Position numbers and translations under genes: made by a program
The notes under the pieces: model-generated
Seen by the model: the letters and a program-made list of their open reading frames with translations, nothing else
Told to the model about the DNA's origin: nothing
Databases searched by the model: none
Part shown: positions 43,827-53,423 of the stretch, piece after piece
How positions within the stretch are numbered: position 1 is the stretch's first letter
Layout: every line of letters starts with the position of its first letter
Origin: Bryobacter aggregatus MPL3
GTDB lineage: Bacteria > Acidobacteriota > Terriglobia > Bryobacterales > Bryobacteraceae
Assembly: GCF_000702445.1 (NCBI RefSeq)
Contig: NZ_JNIF01000003.1
Coordinates: 3,224,001 to 3,288,000, forward strand
Length of the DNA: 64,000 bases
Direction of reading: 5' to 3'

Positions 43827-45503
43827 ATGTCCTACCAGGTCATCGCCCGCAAATACCGCCCCAGCGACTTTGACGAGCTTATCGGTCAGGAACACGTCAA
43901 AACGACGCTGGATAACGCAATCACCCAGCGGCGCATTGCCCACGGCTACATCTTTGCCGGCCAGCGCGGCACTGGAAAGACCACTGTCGCTCGTATTATG
44001 GCGCGCTGTCTGAACTGTGTGGACGGCCCGACAGCAAATCCATGCGGCAAATGTTCTTCTTGCATCGAAGTGGTTCAGGGCAACGCGATTGACGTCATCG
44101 AAATCGACGCCGCCTCCAATCGCGGCATCAACGAGATGCGCGAGCTTCGTGAGAACGTCCGCTTCCGCCCGTCGCGCGACCGCTATAAGGTTTTCATCAT
44201 TGACGAGGCGCACCAGATCACGACGGAAGCCTTCAATGCGCTGCTGAAGACGCTCGAGGAACCACCCGAATGGGCTGTCTTCATCCTCTGCACGACAGAG
44301 ACGCATAAGATTCCCACGACGATTGCCTCGCGTTGCCAGCAGTTCAGCTTCCGGTCAGTCGAATTCAATGAAGTGATGGAGCGAATGCGCTTCATCTGCA
44401 AATCGGAAGGCATTGTTGCCGATGACGAAGCCCTGGCTGTCCTGGCGCAAACCGGCGAAGGCAGTGTGCGCGATTCGCTGTCCGCTCTCGATCAGGCGAT
44501 TGCCTGCTGCGGCACCGAACTGCATGCGAAGGAAGTACGCGAACTCTTAGGCATTTTTGGCCTTGATTCGCTGGGCGAAGTGGCGCTGGCTCTGGAGAAG
44601 CAGGACGCCGCCCGCATGATTGAGATCGTGATGGAGCTCGAGCGCTCCGGGCACAGTCTCCAGCATTTCTGCCGGGAATTGGCTCGCTTCTTCCGGAATC
44701 TTCTGGTCGCCAAGGTGACGAATGGAAACACGCGGCTGATTGCGGCCTCTCCAGCGGAGATCAAGCGTTTTGTTGAGACTGCTGCGAAGTTCTCGGAATT
44801 TGATCTCACGCGCTATCTCCAACTGAGTCTCGATCTCTTCCGCGATCTGCAGCATTCGCTCCAACCTCGTCTCCATCTGGAACTGGGTCTGGTCCGTCTG
44901 GTGCAGTCAGGCAAGCTGGTGGCGATTGAAGAAGTATTGGCGAGTTTGCCACAAACGAAGCCAATTGCGCTCTCGGCGGCCTCTTCCACTCCACGGCCAC
45001 GGGCGAATCTCCGCGTGATTCCAGAGGCTGCTGACGTTGTTGCTCCGCCGCCGGTTGCTGCTGCACCTGCTCGAGCGGTGGTGGCTCCACCGGTTGCCCC
45101 GCCGCCGCCTCCAAAACCTGCGGTGGCCGACGATGCTTCGCTCAAAGAGCGGCTGGTTGCTCATTTGACCGATCAGAAGAAAAAATTCTCTGCCGACGCG
45201 GTGCAGAACGCGCGTGTGGAAGAGACCCCGGCTGGCGTTCGTTTTCTGGCGCCCCGCGAGTTTGTCCGGCCCTTGCAATCGCGCGATATCGGTGCGGCAC
45301 TGCAAGCGGTTTTGGGACGCCTGGCGAAGATTGAAGTGATTCTCGACAACTCGATTGTTGAAGAAAAACCCGCGCCCAAGTTGGCCGAGGATGATGAAGT
45401 CACGCGGCAGCGTGCCCTCTCCAACCCCGAAGTCCAACGCTACCTTGATACTTTCAAGGATTCCAAAGTCCGCCTCGTGCGAGACTTGTCACATCAGGAT
45501 TGA
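43827..45503 (+). CDS. dnaX: DNA polymerase III subunit gamma/tau
   Basis: The 558-residue clamp-loader ATPase has Walker A GQRGTGKTT (45-53), a zinc module with C64, C73, C76 and C79, and Walker B FIIDEAHQ (123-130). The sensor/arginine-finger region and clamp-loader domain III follow. After a Pro/Ala-rich linker (about residues 395-435) a C-terminal tau-like domain is present. Order and spacing with the SRP RNA upstream and ebfC and recR downstream (3 bases to ebfC) match the usual bacterial cluster. ATG at 43827 has no obvious Shine-Dalgarno sequence. Confidence 0.97.
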   Translation: MSYQVIARKYRPSDFDELIGQEHVKTTLDNAITQRRIAHGYIFAGQRGTGKTTVARIMARCLNCVDGPTANPCGKCSSCIEVVQGNAIDVIEIDAASNRGINEMRELRENVRFRPSRDRYKVFIIDEAHQITTEAFNALLKTLEEPPEWAVFILCTTETHKIPTTIASRCQQFSFRSVEFNEVMERMRFICKSEGIVADDEALAVLAQTGEGSVRDSLSALDQAIACCGTELHAKEVRELLGIFGLDSLGEVALALEKQDAARMIEIVMELERSGHSLQHFCRELARFFRNLLVAKVTNGNTRLIAASPAEIKRFVETAAKFSEFDLTRYLQLSLDLFRDLQHSLQPRLHLELGLVRLVQSGKLVAIEEVLASLPQTKPIALSAASSTPRPRANLRVIPEAADVVAPPPVAAAPARAVVAPPVAPPPPPKPAVADDASLKERLVAHLTDQKKKFSADAVQNARVEETPAGVRFLAPREFVRPLQSRDIGAALQAVLGRLAKIEVILDNSIVEEKPAPKLAEDDEVTRQRALSNPEVQRYLDTFKDSKVRLVRDLSHQD

Positions 45504-45506
45504 TCG

Positions 45507-45815
45507 ATGAAACTACCCGGTAACATGCAGGCCATGATGAAGCAGGCCCAGGTGATGCAGGAGCGTCTCCAACAGGATATCGCCGCGATTCGCGTCGAAG
45601 CCTCCGCTGGCGGCGGCATGGTCACAGTCAAGATGGACGGCCAGAAGCGCTGCCTTGAAGTGAAAATCGATCCGGAAGCAGCCGGTGATGCGGAAATGCT
45701 GCAGGATATGGTGATGGCTGCCTTTAACGAAGCGGCCAAGAAGATTGACGACGAGACCAGCAAAAAAACCAGCTCCATGCTCGGTGGCATGGGCTTGCCG
45801 CCTGGCATGTTCTAA
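45507..45815 (+). CDS. ebfC: YbaB/EbfC nucleoid-associated protein
   Basis: At 102 residues this is normal for the family. The N-terminal helix is Met/Gln-rich (MQAMMKQAQVMQERLQQD), followed by the EASAGGGMVTVKMDGQ strand pair and the DAEMLQDMVMAAFNEAAKK helix. EbfC-like dimers bind DNA and influence nucleoid organisation or repair. It lies between dnaX and recR with no gap to recR (stop TAA at 45813-45815, recR ATG at 45816). Confidence 0.95.
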   Translation: MKLPGNMQAMMKQAQVMQERLQQDIAAIRVEASAGGGMVTVKMDGQKRCLEVKIDPEAAGDAEMLQDMVMAAFNEAAKKIDDETSKKTSSMLGGMGLPPGMF

Positions 45816-46415
45816 ATGGCCGATTTCGCCGAACCGCTCGAACGTCTCATCTCTGAGTTCCGCCGTCTTCCTGGCATTGGCCAGAAGTCAGCCCAACGCC
45901 TGGCTTTTCATGTGATGCGTGCCGACCGCGAAGCGGCACTTCGCTTGAGTCAGGCGCTGCTCGATGTCAAAGACAATCTGGCTCTTTGCGAAGTTTGCAA
46001 CAACATCAGTTCTGCCAAACTCTGCAACTTCTGTGCAGACCCGCGGCGCAATCGCGAGACGATCTGCGTGGTAGAAGACCCGCACAGCATTGTCCCGATT
46101 GAGACTACGCGCAGCTTCGATGGTTTGTATCATGTCCTGCACGGCGCCATCTCGCCCTTGCGCGGGATTGGGCCAGAGCAGTTGAAGATCAAGGGTCTTC
46201 TCGAGCGCTTAGGCAGTGGGGAAACAAAGGAGATTATTCTCGCAACGAACCCAACTGTGGAAGGCGAAGCCACGGCCGCCTATCTCGGCCGGCTGTTGAA
46301 GCCGCTGGGGCTGAAGGTCACCCGGATTGCGATGGGGATTCCGGTGGGTTCCGACCTGGACTTTGCTGACGAAGTGACGATGCTCAAGAGCCTGGAGAAT
46401 CGCCGCGAAGTTTAG
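45816..46415 (+). CDS. recR: Recombination protein RecR
   Basis: The 199-residue protein has the RecR layout: a helix-hairpin-helix near the N-terminus ([15 protein letters not shown]), a four-cysteine zinc finger ([16 protein letters not shown], about residues 57-72), a Toprim domain (ICVVEDP...GLYHVLHG), and the C-terminal [16 protein letters not shown] motif. RecR works with RecF/RecO in loading RecA at gaps. The TAG stop is interlocked with the mtaB stop (TTAG at 46412-46415). Confidence 0.97.
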   Translation: MADFAEPLERLISEFRRLPGIGQKSAQRLAFHVMRADREAALRLSQALLDVKDNLALCEVCNNISSAKLCNFCADPRRNRETICVVEDPHSIVPIETTRSFDGLYHVLHGAISPLRGIGPEQLKIKGLLERLGSGETKEIILATNPTVEGEATAAYLGRLLKPLGLKVTRIAMGIPVGSDLDFADEVTMLKSLENRREV

Positions 46416-47695
46416 GCCAGCACGAGGAAGGCATTCGCTTCTTGCATGCCTCGCTCACTGAGCGCGCCTAATTCCACTTCCATCCATTGCTTCGGAGGCC
46501 GCGGACGGGCCAGGTCCACCCGTACATAATTTGTAGTGAGTGCGGTTGTGCCGTTGTTGAGCGCCACGGCTGGAAAACGCTTTCCCACCAGCCGGCGCCG
46601 GAATTCCATTCCTTTGCGTTCGCTGATCTCCTGGAGCACCCGGTTCCGTTCTCGCCTCTGTTCCATGGGCACCATGCCCCCCATTCCGGTGGCCTCGGTT
46701 CCTGGCCGCTCGGAGTAGGTGAAGACGTGCAGATAGGTGAAGGGCATCCGTTCGATGAATGCTGCGCTTTCGCGAAACTCCTCTTCGGTCTCCCCGGGAA
46801 AGCCGACCATCACGTCGGCTCCGATGGCGGCATCGGGCATCAGTTGCCGCGCGATGCGCAAGCGTTCTTCATAGTGCTTGGGCCGGTACTTGCGATACAT
46901 GCGCCGCAGGACGGTGTCGCTGCCGCTTTGCAGTGGGGCATGAACGTGTTTCGCAATCCGGTCGCTTCCGGCCATCAGTTCGAGCAGGCGTGGGGAGAAG
47001 TCCATCGGCTCGACACTCGAGAGCCGGATCAGCCGGATTCCCGTATCGTCGAGCATTCTCTGCAACAGGTCCGGCAAGAGCCGGCCTTCGCCACGTTCCC
47101 GTCCCCAACGTCCCAAATTGATTCCCGTGAGTACAATTTCAGGGTAGCCCGCCTCGGCCAGCCGCTTCGTTTCCGCGATCACCCAGTTTGCATCCGCTGA
47201 TCGCGACTTCCCCCGGACGCTGGGAATAATGCAGAAGGAACAGCGGTTGTTGCAGCCGTCCTGGATCTTCAAATTGGGCCGCGCGCGATCTGCCGCAGGT
47301 CCTGAGAAGAACTCACTTTGCGCGGAGATGTCGCCGACATGGATCTCCGCATGGTAGGGGGTAGAACTCACAATCTCGGCGATCTGGGCCTTGTGTGAGT
47401 TGCCGACCACCCAGTGGACCCCTTCGAGAGCCGCAATTTCTGCGGGAGAGCGTTGGGCATAGCACCCGGTGACGAGGATTTTCGCTGCTGGATTCTCGCG
47501 CCTCACCCGTCGCACGGCCTGCCGGAGGTCGAGGTCGGCGTTGGCGGTGACGGTACAGGTATTGAGCACTACGAGCCCTGCCACGTCGGCCGCCTGGGCT
47601 GCGGAGAGCCCCGTTTCGGCAAGACTCGCCTCCAGTGCGGCACCATCAGCCTGGGATGCCCGGCATCCAAAATTCTGTACAAAGAAACTCTTCAA
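46412..47695 (-). CDS. mtaB: tRNA t6A37 methylthiotransferase MtaB
   Basis: The 427-residue radical-SAM enzyme adds a methylthio group to t6A37 of tRNAs. The N-terminal UPF0004 domain has the three cysteines for the auxiliary cluster (C11, C47, C78). The radical-SAM motif is CNNRCSFC with C148, C152 and C155. The later [15 protein letters not shown] and [16 protein letters not shown] blocks are family hallmarks, and a C-terminal TRAM-like region follows. The start is TTG at 47693-47695, with GGGG about 8 bases upstream. The MiaB alternative is less likely given the sequence length and [11 protein letters not shown] start. Confidence 0.9.
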   Translation of the reverse strand: MKSFFVQNFGCRASQADGAALEASLAETGLSAAQAADVAGLVVLNTCTVTANADLDLRQAVRRVRRENPAAKILVTGCYAQRSPAEIAALEGVHWVVGNSHKAQIAEIVSSTPYHAEIHVGDISAQSEFFSGPAADRARPNLKIQDGCNNRCSFCIIPSVRGKSRSADANWVIAETKRLAEAGYPEIVLTGINLGRWGRERGEGRLLPDLLQRMLDDTGIRLIRLSSVEPMDFSPRLLELMAGSDRIAKHVHAPLQSGSDTVLRRMYRKYRPKHYEERLRIARQLMPDAAIGADVMVGFPGETEEEFRESAAFIERMPFTYLHVFTYSERPGTEATGMGGMVPMEQRRERNRVLQEISERKGMEFRRRLVGKRFPAVALNNGTTALTTNYVRVDLARPRPPKQWMEVELGALSERGMQEANAFLVLA

Positions 47696-47759
47696 ACTAA
47701 CCCCAGTTTAGCGGCTGGCCTACTCGTGCCGCCGATCGCATCTTCCGATCAATGTCCAG

Positions 47760-48725
47760 ATGTCTGCTCGTGTCCTCACTCAAAATGAAATCGATAACAT
47801 GTTCCAGCAGACGAGCGCGAATGCTCGTCGAGCGGAACTCTCCCGCCGGGCGCAGCCCTACAACTTCCGGCGGCCGGATCGCATTGCGAAGGACCAACTG
47901 CGTTCCATCTATGTGCTGCATGAAGCATTCTCCCGCTCTCTGGCCAGCAGCTTGTCGGCCTATCTACGCGCATATGTGGTGGTGAACCTGGTGAGCGTTG
48001 AGCAGTTGTCCTTTACGGAGTTCCAACAAGTTCTCCCCTCTCCAACGGTGGTGGCGACAATTCGGGCCCGGCCCTTTGATAGCAGTTGCCTGCTGGAGCT
48101 GAACCCGACCATGATCTTCCCGATGCTCGAGATGCTTCTCGGGGGCTCGCAGATCAGTACGAAGCGGGTGGAGCGTGAGGTCACCGAAATTGAGCAGGCC
48201 ATCCTCGAGAGCATCTTTAAGCTGATGCTCCGGGATCTGAAGGAGGCCTGGAAGGGCATTGCCGCGATTGACTTTGCGATCGATGGCTATGAGACAGAAC
48301 CGCAGTTGATGCAGATTCTGGCGCCGAATGAAGCGATTGTGGCCGTGAGTATTGAGATTCGCATCGGAGAGGTGAGCGGGATGATGAACATCGGGATCCC
48401 ATCCATCATCATCAAAATGCTCAGCCATAAATTTGCCGAGCAGTGGACGATCCGGAAGACCGAGGCGACGGAAGAAGAGATGTTGCGGGTTTACGATCGG
48501 GTCCGGAACTCAAAAATCGAGCTGGATGCCCGTCTGCGGGGGCCAAATCTGGCGATGACCGATTTGTTGAACCTCAAGACTGGGGATGTGCTGACTTTCG
48601 ACTATCCGGCATCGAAACCGCTTGCCGTCGAGCTCAATGGCAAGCACAAACACAATTGTCAGATTGTCGTCAGCAACAAGAAGCGTTCCGTTAAAATTCT
48701 GTCGGTGGTGGATCCGAGCGAGTGA
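47760..48725 (+). CDS. fliM: Flagellar motor switch protein FliM
   Basis: The 321-residue protein has the N-terminal CheY-binding motif LTQNEIDNMF (6-15). The CheC-like middle domain (LHEAFSRSLASSLSAYLRAYV, then LLELNPTMIFPMLEMLLGG, IGEVSGMMNIGIPSIIIKML) is followed by the C-terminal SpoA/FliN-like domain (LLNLKTGDVLTFD...VELNGKHKHNCQIVVSNKKR). It is full length and apparently functional but stands alone: no other flagellar or chemotaxis gene is in the window. Its last 35 bases overlap the convergent NDH-2 gene, the longest such overlap here. Confidence 0.94.
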   Translation: MSARVLTQNEIDNMFQQTSANARRAELSRRAQPYNFRRPDRIAKDQLRSIYVLHEAFSRSLASSLSAYLRAYVVVNLVSVEQLSFTEFQQVLPSPTVVATIRARPFDSSCLLELNPTMIFPMLEMLLGGSQISTKRVEREVTEIEQAILESIFKLMLRDLKEAWKGIAAIDFAIDGYETEPQLMQILAPNEAIVAVSIEIRIGEVSGMMNIGIPSIIIKMLSHKFAEQWTIRKTEATEEEMLRVYDRVRNSKIELDARLRGPNLAMTDLLNLKTGDVLTFDYPASKPLAVELNGKHKHNCQIVVSNKKRSVKILSVVDPSE

Positions 48726-49983
48726 TCAATCTTGCTCCGCGATTGAAGCTGAAATAGTCGAAGCCCCAACGGATGGCGACAATTACGCGGGACTGGAAGT
48801 TCACGAGATAGAGGATATGGATAAATACCCAGATCAGCCAGGCGAAGTAGCCGCTGATCTCGAATTTTCCGATCTGGGCAACGGCCCGTCTCCGTCCAAT
48901 CACCGCCATGTTGCCCTTGTCCCAGTAGACAAAGGGTGGTGGCTTCGTTTTGCCGTCGAGCCGCTTTCCGATCAGATCCCCGACATAGTTGCCCATCTGC
49001 ATGGCCACCTGGGCAACGCCAGGCAGCGGATGGGCGAGTCCGCCATGTTGGAAGTGAGCCAGATCGCCGATGACAAAGACGTCCGGGTATCCGGGAACCG
49101 AGCAATCCGCCTCCACTTCGATTTTCCCGCCGCGAACCAGCTCGATGCTGGCCGCCTGGGCCAGTGCTCCGGCGAGCGGTGAGCCGGTAACACCCGCTGC
49201 CCACACGACCGTTTTCGAGGGGATGAACTCCTGCTTGCCATTCGCCATCACGGTGGCGCCCTCCGCCGTCACATCGAGGACTTTCACGCTATTCCGGCAG
49301 TGCACATTCAATTCGATCAGTTGCTGCTCGGCGGAGGCAGAGAGTTTCTCTGAGAAAGTACTCAGAATCCTGGGACCCGCATCGAGGATGATGATCTGGG
49401 CATCTTCCGGATCAAAACTCCGGAAGTCATTGCGAAGGGTGTCGTTCGCAATTTCACTGAGGGCCCCGGCCAGTTCGACACCGGTTGGGCCACCCCCAAC
49501 AATCAGGAAGGTCAGGAATGCCTTGCGCTTCTCCGGATCGGCTTCCTTCTCTGCTTCCTCAAAGGCGTTGAGCAGGCGGGCCCGGAGTTTTGTGGCATCT
49601 TCAATATTCTTCAGGCCGGGCGAGATTGTGGACCAGGCATCGTTTCCGAAGTAACTGGTTCTGGCTCCCGCAGCGAGCACTAGCGTGTCGTAGGGCAAAT
49701 CCCCCATCTCCGATAAGGCGATCTTGCGCTCGAGATCAAAGCCGGTCACATGGGCCATCACGACACGAAGGCTCTTTTGCTTCTCAAAGATGGCGCGAAG
49801 AGGGGCAGCGATTTCGCCTGGAGACAGTCCACCGGTGGCAACCTGGTAGAGCAAAGGCTGGAACAAATGATAATTCCGCCGGTCCACCAAGGTCACTGCG
49901 ATATCACTTCGATTGAGGGCTTTGCCGGTGTGCAATCCGCCGAATCCGCCGCCAACGATCAGAACGCGATGCTTACTTTCCAT
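48691..49983 (-). CDS. ndh: Type II NADH dehydrogenase (NDH-2)
   Basis: The 430-residue flavoprotein transfers electrons from NADH to quinone without pumping protons. An N-terminal FAD Rossmann motif GGGFGGL (11-17) and a second, NADH-binding motif VGGGPTGVELAG near 163-174 are clear. The FAD-contact YPDVFVIGDLAHF and the quinone-site block GVAQVAMQMGNYVG follow. A hydrophobic stretch near residues 384-400 (YFAWLIWVFIHILYL) probably anchors the protein to the membrane. Its start overlaps the FAD-oxidoreductase gene by 11 bases. It is the last gene of a three-gene minus-strand unit. Confidence 0.92.
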   Translation of the reverse strand: MESKHRVLIVGGGFGGLHTGKALNRSDIAVTLVDRRNYHLFQPLLYQVATGGLSPGEIAAPLRAIFEKQKSLRVVMAHVTGFDLERKIALSEMGDLPYDTLVLAAGARTSYFGNDAWSTISPGLKNIEDATKLRARLLNAFEEAEKEADPEKRKAFLTFLIVGGGPTGVELAGALSEIANDTLRNDFRSFDPEDAQIIILDAGPRILSTFSEKLSASAEQQLIELNVHCRNSVKVLDVTAEGATVMANGKQEFIPSKTVVWAAGVTGSPLAGALAQAASIELVRGGKIEVEADCSVPGYPDVFVIGDLAHFQHGGLAHPLPGVAQVAMQMGNYVGDLIGKRLDGKTKPPPFVYWDKGNMAVIGRRRAVAQIGKFEISGYFAWLIWVFIHILYLVNFQSRVIVAIRWGFDYFSFNRGARLITRSDPPPTEF

Positions 49984-51205
49984 CCCTCACCACTGCCTCC
50001 GCCGCATGCCGCCCATTGATGAGCGCTGCTTGCATACTTGGAAAGTACCGGTGATCCCCGCAGATGTAAACGCCATTTTCAAGCCGTACCGGTTTTTCTT
50101 CGATGGTGGAGGGATTCAGAATCGGATGTCCGTGTTGCAACTGATAAATGCGCAACAGCTCCCAAGTCTTCGCTTCATGTCCAAACCAGCGGGACATCTG
50201 GGTGCGTGCAATGGCCAGAATATGGCTCTGGTCTTGCTTCGGCTCGCCTAAGATCGAAACGCTGAGCAGATGACAGCCGGCCGGCGCGTAGCTGCGATTG
50301 ACAACGCTTGGGATGCAGAGGCTCTGGATGGGCCACTCCAGATTCCCGTTCAGGGTGATGAGCGGTTCGGTGATGGGCGCTTCTCCTTCGATCTTGAAGT
50401 AGAGCGTCATCATTTTGCGGCTTTGCATTGGCGGCACCAGGGGAAGCAGGCGGGCCGCTTCCGGTCCCTCTGTCGCCACGACAACCGCGTCGGCGTTGAC
50501 CGTCTCGCCGCTCTCGAGCGTCAGTTTGCGCGCCGCAACCGCAGCCACCTTCGAGTTGTAGCGAATCGAGGCGGGCGGGAGATTCGCCGCGAGTTGGGCC
50601 GGGATCGCACCCATCCCTCCTGCCGGCAGCACGGTGTCTCCGGTTGCCATCATGCGGAACATATACTCGAGCATGCGGGAGCTGACTCGCAATTGTGTAT
50701 CGAGCATGATGCAGCCAAACAAAGGCCGGAAGAAGCGCTCGATCATGGGCTTTGAGAAGCCGAAATCCAGCAGCGCCTTCATCGAGGTGGATTCGGAGCG
50801 GTCCAGTAAGTCGTCTGGGGATCCTGAAAGCGTGGAGCGGCGCAGGCGTCCGACGCGCAATTTGTCGCTGAAGGTTCCAACCGGATTGAAAATTCCATTC
50901 AGCGCGGCGAAGGTCTCTCGCCATGGGTCCATGACTTTATGGAATTTGCCGTTGAGGCGGACTAAGGCTCCGGGTGCAAATTTTCCGAAGTCCAAGGTCT
51001 CGTAGTCGAGTACGCGTTGGCCCTCAGGGTAAGCCGTAAAATACACCTGGAAGCCCCGGTCGAGCAGAAAACCATCGACATGGTCTGTGCGTACGCGGCC
51101 TCCCGGGCCGTCGGAGGCTTCATGGATGACAAACGGGATCTTGTGTCTTGCCAGTTCTAAGCCACAGGCCAGTCCGGCGAGGCCCGCGCCGACAATGGCG
51201 ATCAT
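49973..51205 (-). CDS. FAD-dependent amine-oxidase/phytoene-desaturase-like oxidoreductase
   Basis: The 410-residue flavoprotein has the N-terminal dinucleotide-binding motif GAGLAGLACGLELA (6-19) and the amine-oxidase GG-R motif GGRVRTD (35-41). The C-terminal FAD contact is ENGVYICGDHRYFPSMQAALINGRHAAEAV, spanning about 376-405. The middle substrate domain is not diagnostic. The family includes carotenoid desaturases and protoporphyrinogen-like oxidases; the substrate here is unknown. Its ATG overlaps the site-2 protease stop (ATGA) and its end overlaps ndh by 11 bases, so all three genes are probably co-translated. Confidence 0.85.
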   Translation of the reverse strand: MIAIVGAGLAGLACGLELARHKIPFVIHEASDGPGGRVRTDHVDGFLLDRGFQVYFTAYPEGQRVLDYETLDFGKFAPGALVRLNGKFHKVMDPWRETFAALNGIFNPVGTFSDKLRVGRLRRSTLSGSPDDLLDRSESTSMKALLDFGFSKPMIERFFRPLFGCIMLDTQLRVSSRMLEYMFRMMATGDTVLPAGGMGAIPAQLAANLPPASIRYNSKVAAVAARKLTLESGETVNADAVVVATEGPEAARLLPLVPPMQSRKMMTLYFKIEGEAPITEPLITLNGNLEWPIQSLCIPSVVNRSYAPAGCHLLSVSILGEPKQDQSHILAIARTQMSRWFGHEAKTWELLRIYQLQHGHPILNPSTIEEKPVRLENGVYICGDHRYFPSMQAALINGRHAAEAVVRDGK

Positions 51206-52236
51206 GCCTCACCTCGGCGTAGCCCAAAGTTGCGCAAAACCAGAAACTCATTCAAGTTCTCTTTTGTAACCATCCCCAAAAGCAGATCGTCCGCCATCAC
51301 CAGAGCCGTGTATCCCTTGTCGGAAAGAAGGTTGAGACTGTCCTCCAGGCTATCCTCCGGTGCGAGCCTCAAGAAGTCGCGTTGCATGGCGCCCGCGACA
51401 TAAGTGTCGGGACCTTCTGTCGCAAGAGCCTGGATCAGACCGTCGCGACTTAACAGGCCCACAACCTGATCCCCATGGGTCACGGGGAAATCCTGTTGCG
51501 ACGTATCGAGCAGTTGTTCTGCTGCCTCGCGAATGGAGGTGCCATGGTGGAGTGTAATGAAATTACGAAGCATCGCCTCCTTTACAGAGGCTCCTTTCAT
51601 CAAACTGTTACTCTTCCGGGCGTAAAACTCCTGCTGGGCGCCGGTGAAGACAAAAAAGGCGACAAAGACAAGGAGCCATTCGCCGAATGCGAGACCCAGG
51701 CCCGCGAGAATAAATGCAAGTCCACGCCCAACCCAATTCGCCATAGTAATGGCTTGCTCTTCTGGTACTTTCCAGTCGAGAAGAGACCGGAATATTCGTC
51801 CGCCATCCATGGGATATGCCGGTAAGAGATTGAAAGCGCCAAGCCAAAGATTGGCCACTGCGATCTCGTGCATTAACGCATTGGTACCGACATAGTGCTG
51901 GAGATACCAGAGAAAGCCCGCGATGATAAAATTCGTTGCCGGTCCCGCCGCGGCGATATAAATCCCTTCCTTCGGCGTTGGGAGGCGTTCGAGCCTGGCG
52001 ATTCCGCCGGTGAGATACATGACGACGTCGAGGGTTCCAATTCCGAAGTGACGCGCCATCAATGCATGGCTAAGCTCATGCAAAAACACACAGGTAAAGA
52101 GCGCCATGATGACAAGCGATTCTGCGAAGAAATCATTTCTGTCTTCAAACGCAAGAAGCCCGGCCAACATCAAAAATGTGAAGTGAAGCCGAACTGGAAC
52201 TCCGGAAATGGTAAGGAAGGGGATCGTGCCTGTCAT
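51202..52236 (-). CDS. Membrane site-2 protease (M50/Rip3-like) with CBS domains
   Basis: I place the start at ATG 52234-52236 (344 residues). This gives MTGTIPFLTISGVPVRLHFTF, the usual Rip3-type N-terminus, and leaves a promoter region before the divergent exonuclease gene. The frame is open to ATG 52389, which would add 51 residues that match no family pattern. The zinc motif is HELSH in VFLHELSHALMARHFG, and the second metal motif is YPMDGGR. About six transmembrane helices are followed by two CBS domains (ITLHHGTSIREAAEQLL and FLRLAPEDSLEDSLNLL). Such proteases cut membrane-bound regulators, with CBS domains sensing nucleotides. It is first in the unit with the FAD oxidoreductase and ndh. 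Confidence 0.87.
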   Translation of the reverse strand: MTGTIPFLTISGVPVRLHFTFLMLAGLLAFEDRNDFFAESLVIMALFTCVFLHELSHALMARHFGIGTLDVVMYLTGGIARLERLPTPKEGIYIAAAGPATNFIIAGFLWYLQHYVGTNALMHEIAVANLWLGAFNLLPAYPMDGGRIFRSLLDWKVPEEQAITMANWVGRGLAFILAGLGLAFGEWLLVFVAFFVFTGAQQEFYARKSNSLMKGASVKEAMLRNFITLHHGTSIREAAEQLLDTSQQDFPVTHGDQVVGLLSRDGLIQALATEGPDTYVAGAMQRDFLRLAPEDSLEDSLNLLSDKGYTALVMADDLLLGMVTKENLNEFLVLRNFGLRRGEA

Positions 52237-52439
52237 CAGTTGTGAGATGTTTCGTCCGGCGAGAGTGCGACAAGCCCGGCGAACCGAAGCTTGCTCTGCC
52301 GCCGATTGCGGGTATAACTTTAGGATCTCATCATAGGAGAGGAAAATGCGTCCGGCCCCGCCTCGAAACGCAAACCCTCCTCCGGCCATCTTCTATTCTT
52401 TGACTCCGGTTGTGCCGCACAACCCTTTCTGGCTTTGAG

Positions 52440-53423
52440 ATGAATGTCCAATATAGCCCGGATGGCATCTTCCTCCCGGAGATTGATCTTTGGTTGGATC
52501 CGCAAGTCTCGAAGCCGGCGGCGTGGCTTTCCCATGCCCACAGCGATCATGCGCGGTATTACGCGTCCACCGCCATCGGTACGCCGGTTACGCTCGAAAT
52601 TTACCGGATGCGGTGGCCTGCCGACGCGGAAATCCCGCAGTCGCTCGAGCCGCTCTCTTATGGAGAATCCAGGGATTGGAATGGAGCCCGGCTCACCTGT
52701 TACCCGGCCGCGCATATTTTGGGGGCGGCGCAATTGTTGGTCGAGTACCAGGACGAACGGCTGGTTTACACGGGCGATATCAAGTTCCGAAAGCCACTGT
52801 GCGGAGTGGAGACGGCCGCTGTGGCCTGCGACCATCTGATTGTCGAGAGTACCTTTGGACTCCCGATTTATCACTTCCTCGATCGCCAGGAGGCCAGCCA
52901 TGCGATAGTGAGCTTTGCTCGCGAGTGCCTCGAAGACGGAGCGACTCCTGTCTTTCTCGGCTATCCTCTTGGCCGTGGCCAGGAAGTGGCGCATGCGCTC
53001 ACCACCGCTGGGATTCCGACGGCAGTGCATGGTGCGATCGCAAACTACATTCCGATCTACGAAGAGCAGGGCTATCAATTCCCAGGCTGGGAGCGATACT
53101 CTGCGGGAGTCCTATCCGGCAAGGCGTTGGTGGTGACTCCGGGGATGCGGCGGACCTTGGAGGCAAGCGGCAAGAATGTCCGTGTTGCTTATGTTTCCGG
53201 TTGGGCGCGTGTGGATAGCTCGCGTACGAGTTCTGGGGCAGAGAGGCTCATCCCTTACAGCGACCATGGTGGTTTCGAGGAACTGATGGAACTGGTGGAG
53301 CAGAGTGGTGCGCCAAGAGTGGATGTGGTGCATGGATTCACCGACGTGTTCGCGCGCTTGCTGCGGGACAAGGGGCTCGATGCGCGGGCTCGAAAGGACA
53401 TCATTGAGGAGACTCAGGAATGA
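52440..53423 (+). CDS. Ligase-associated MBL-fold DNA exonuclease
   Basis: I use ATG at 52440 (327 residues), since MNVQYSPDGIFLPEIDLWLDP matches the family start; an upstream in-frame start at 52410 is poorer. The metallo-beta-lactamase motif HAHSDHARYY supplies the dinuclear metal site, with later YPAAHILGAAQL, YTGDIKF and YSDHGGFEEL blocks typical of the beta-CASP-like nucleases of this group (TIGR04122). Homologues process DNA ends together with the ATP-dependent ligase. It is the first gene of a four-gene repair operon. The stop overlaps the ligase start as ATGA. Confidence 0.9.
   Translation: MNVQYSPDGIFLPEIDLWLDPQVSKPAAWLSHAHSDHARYYASTAIGTPVTLEIYRMRWPADAEIPQSLEPLSYGESRDWNGARLTCYPAAHILGAAQLLVEYQDERLVYTGDIKFRKPLCGVETAAVACDHLIVESTFGLPIYHFLDRQEASHAIVSFARECLEDGATPVFLGYPLGRGQEVAHALTTAGIPTAVHGAIANYIPIYEEQGYQFPGWERYSAGVLSGKALVVTPGMRRTLEASGKNVRVAYVSGWARVDSSRTSSGAERLIPYSDHGGFEELMELVEQSGAPRVDVVHGFTDVFARLLRDKGLDARARKDIIEETQE

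Noticed and set aside
45175-45195. Run of six A in dnaX as a programmed frameshift site
   Set aside because: The run reads G-AAA-AAA, not an X-XXY-YYZ heptamer, and a -1 shift stays open for about 50 codons and does not give a short gamma product. No stimulatory hairpin was seen.
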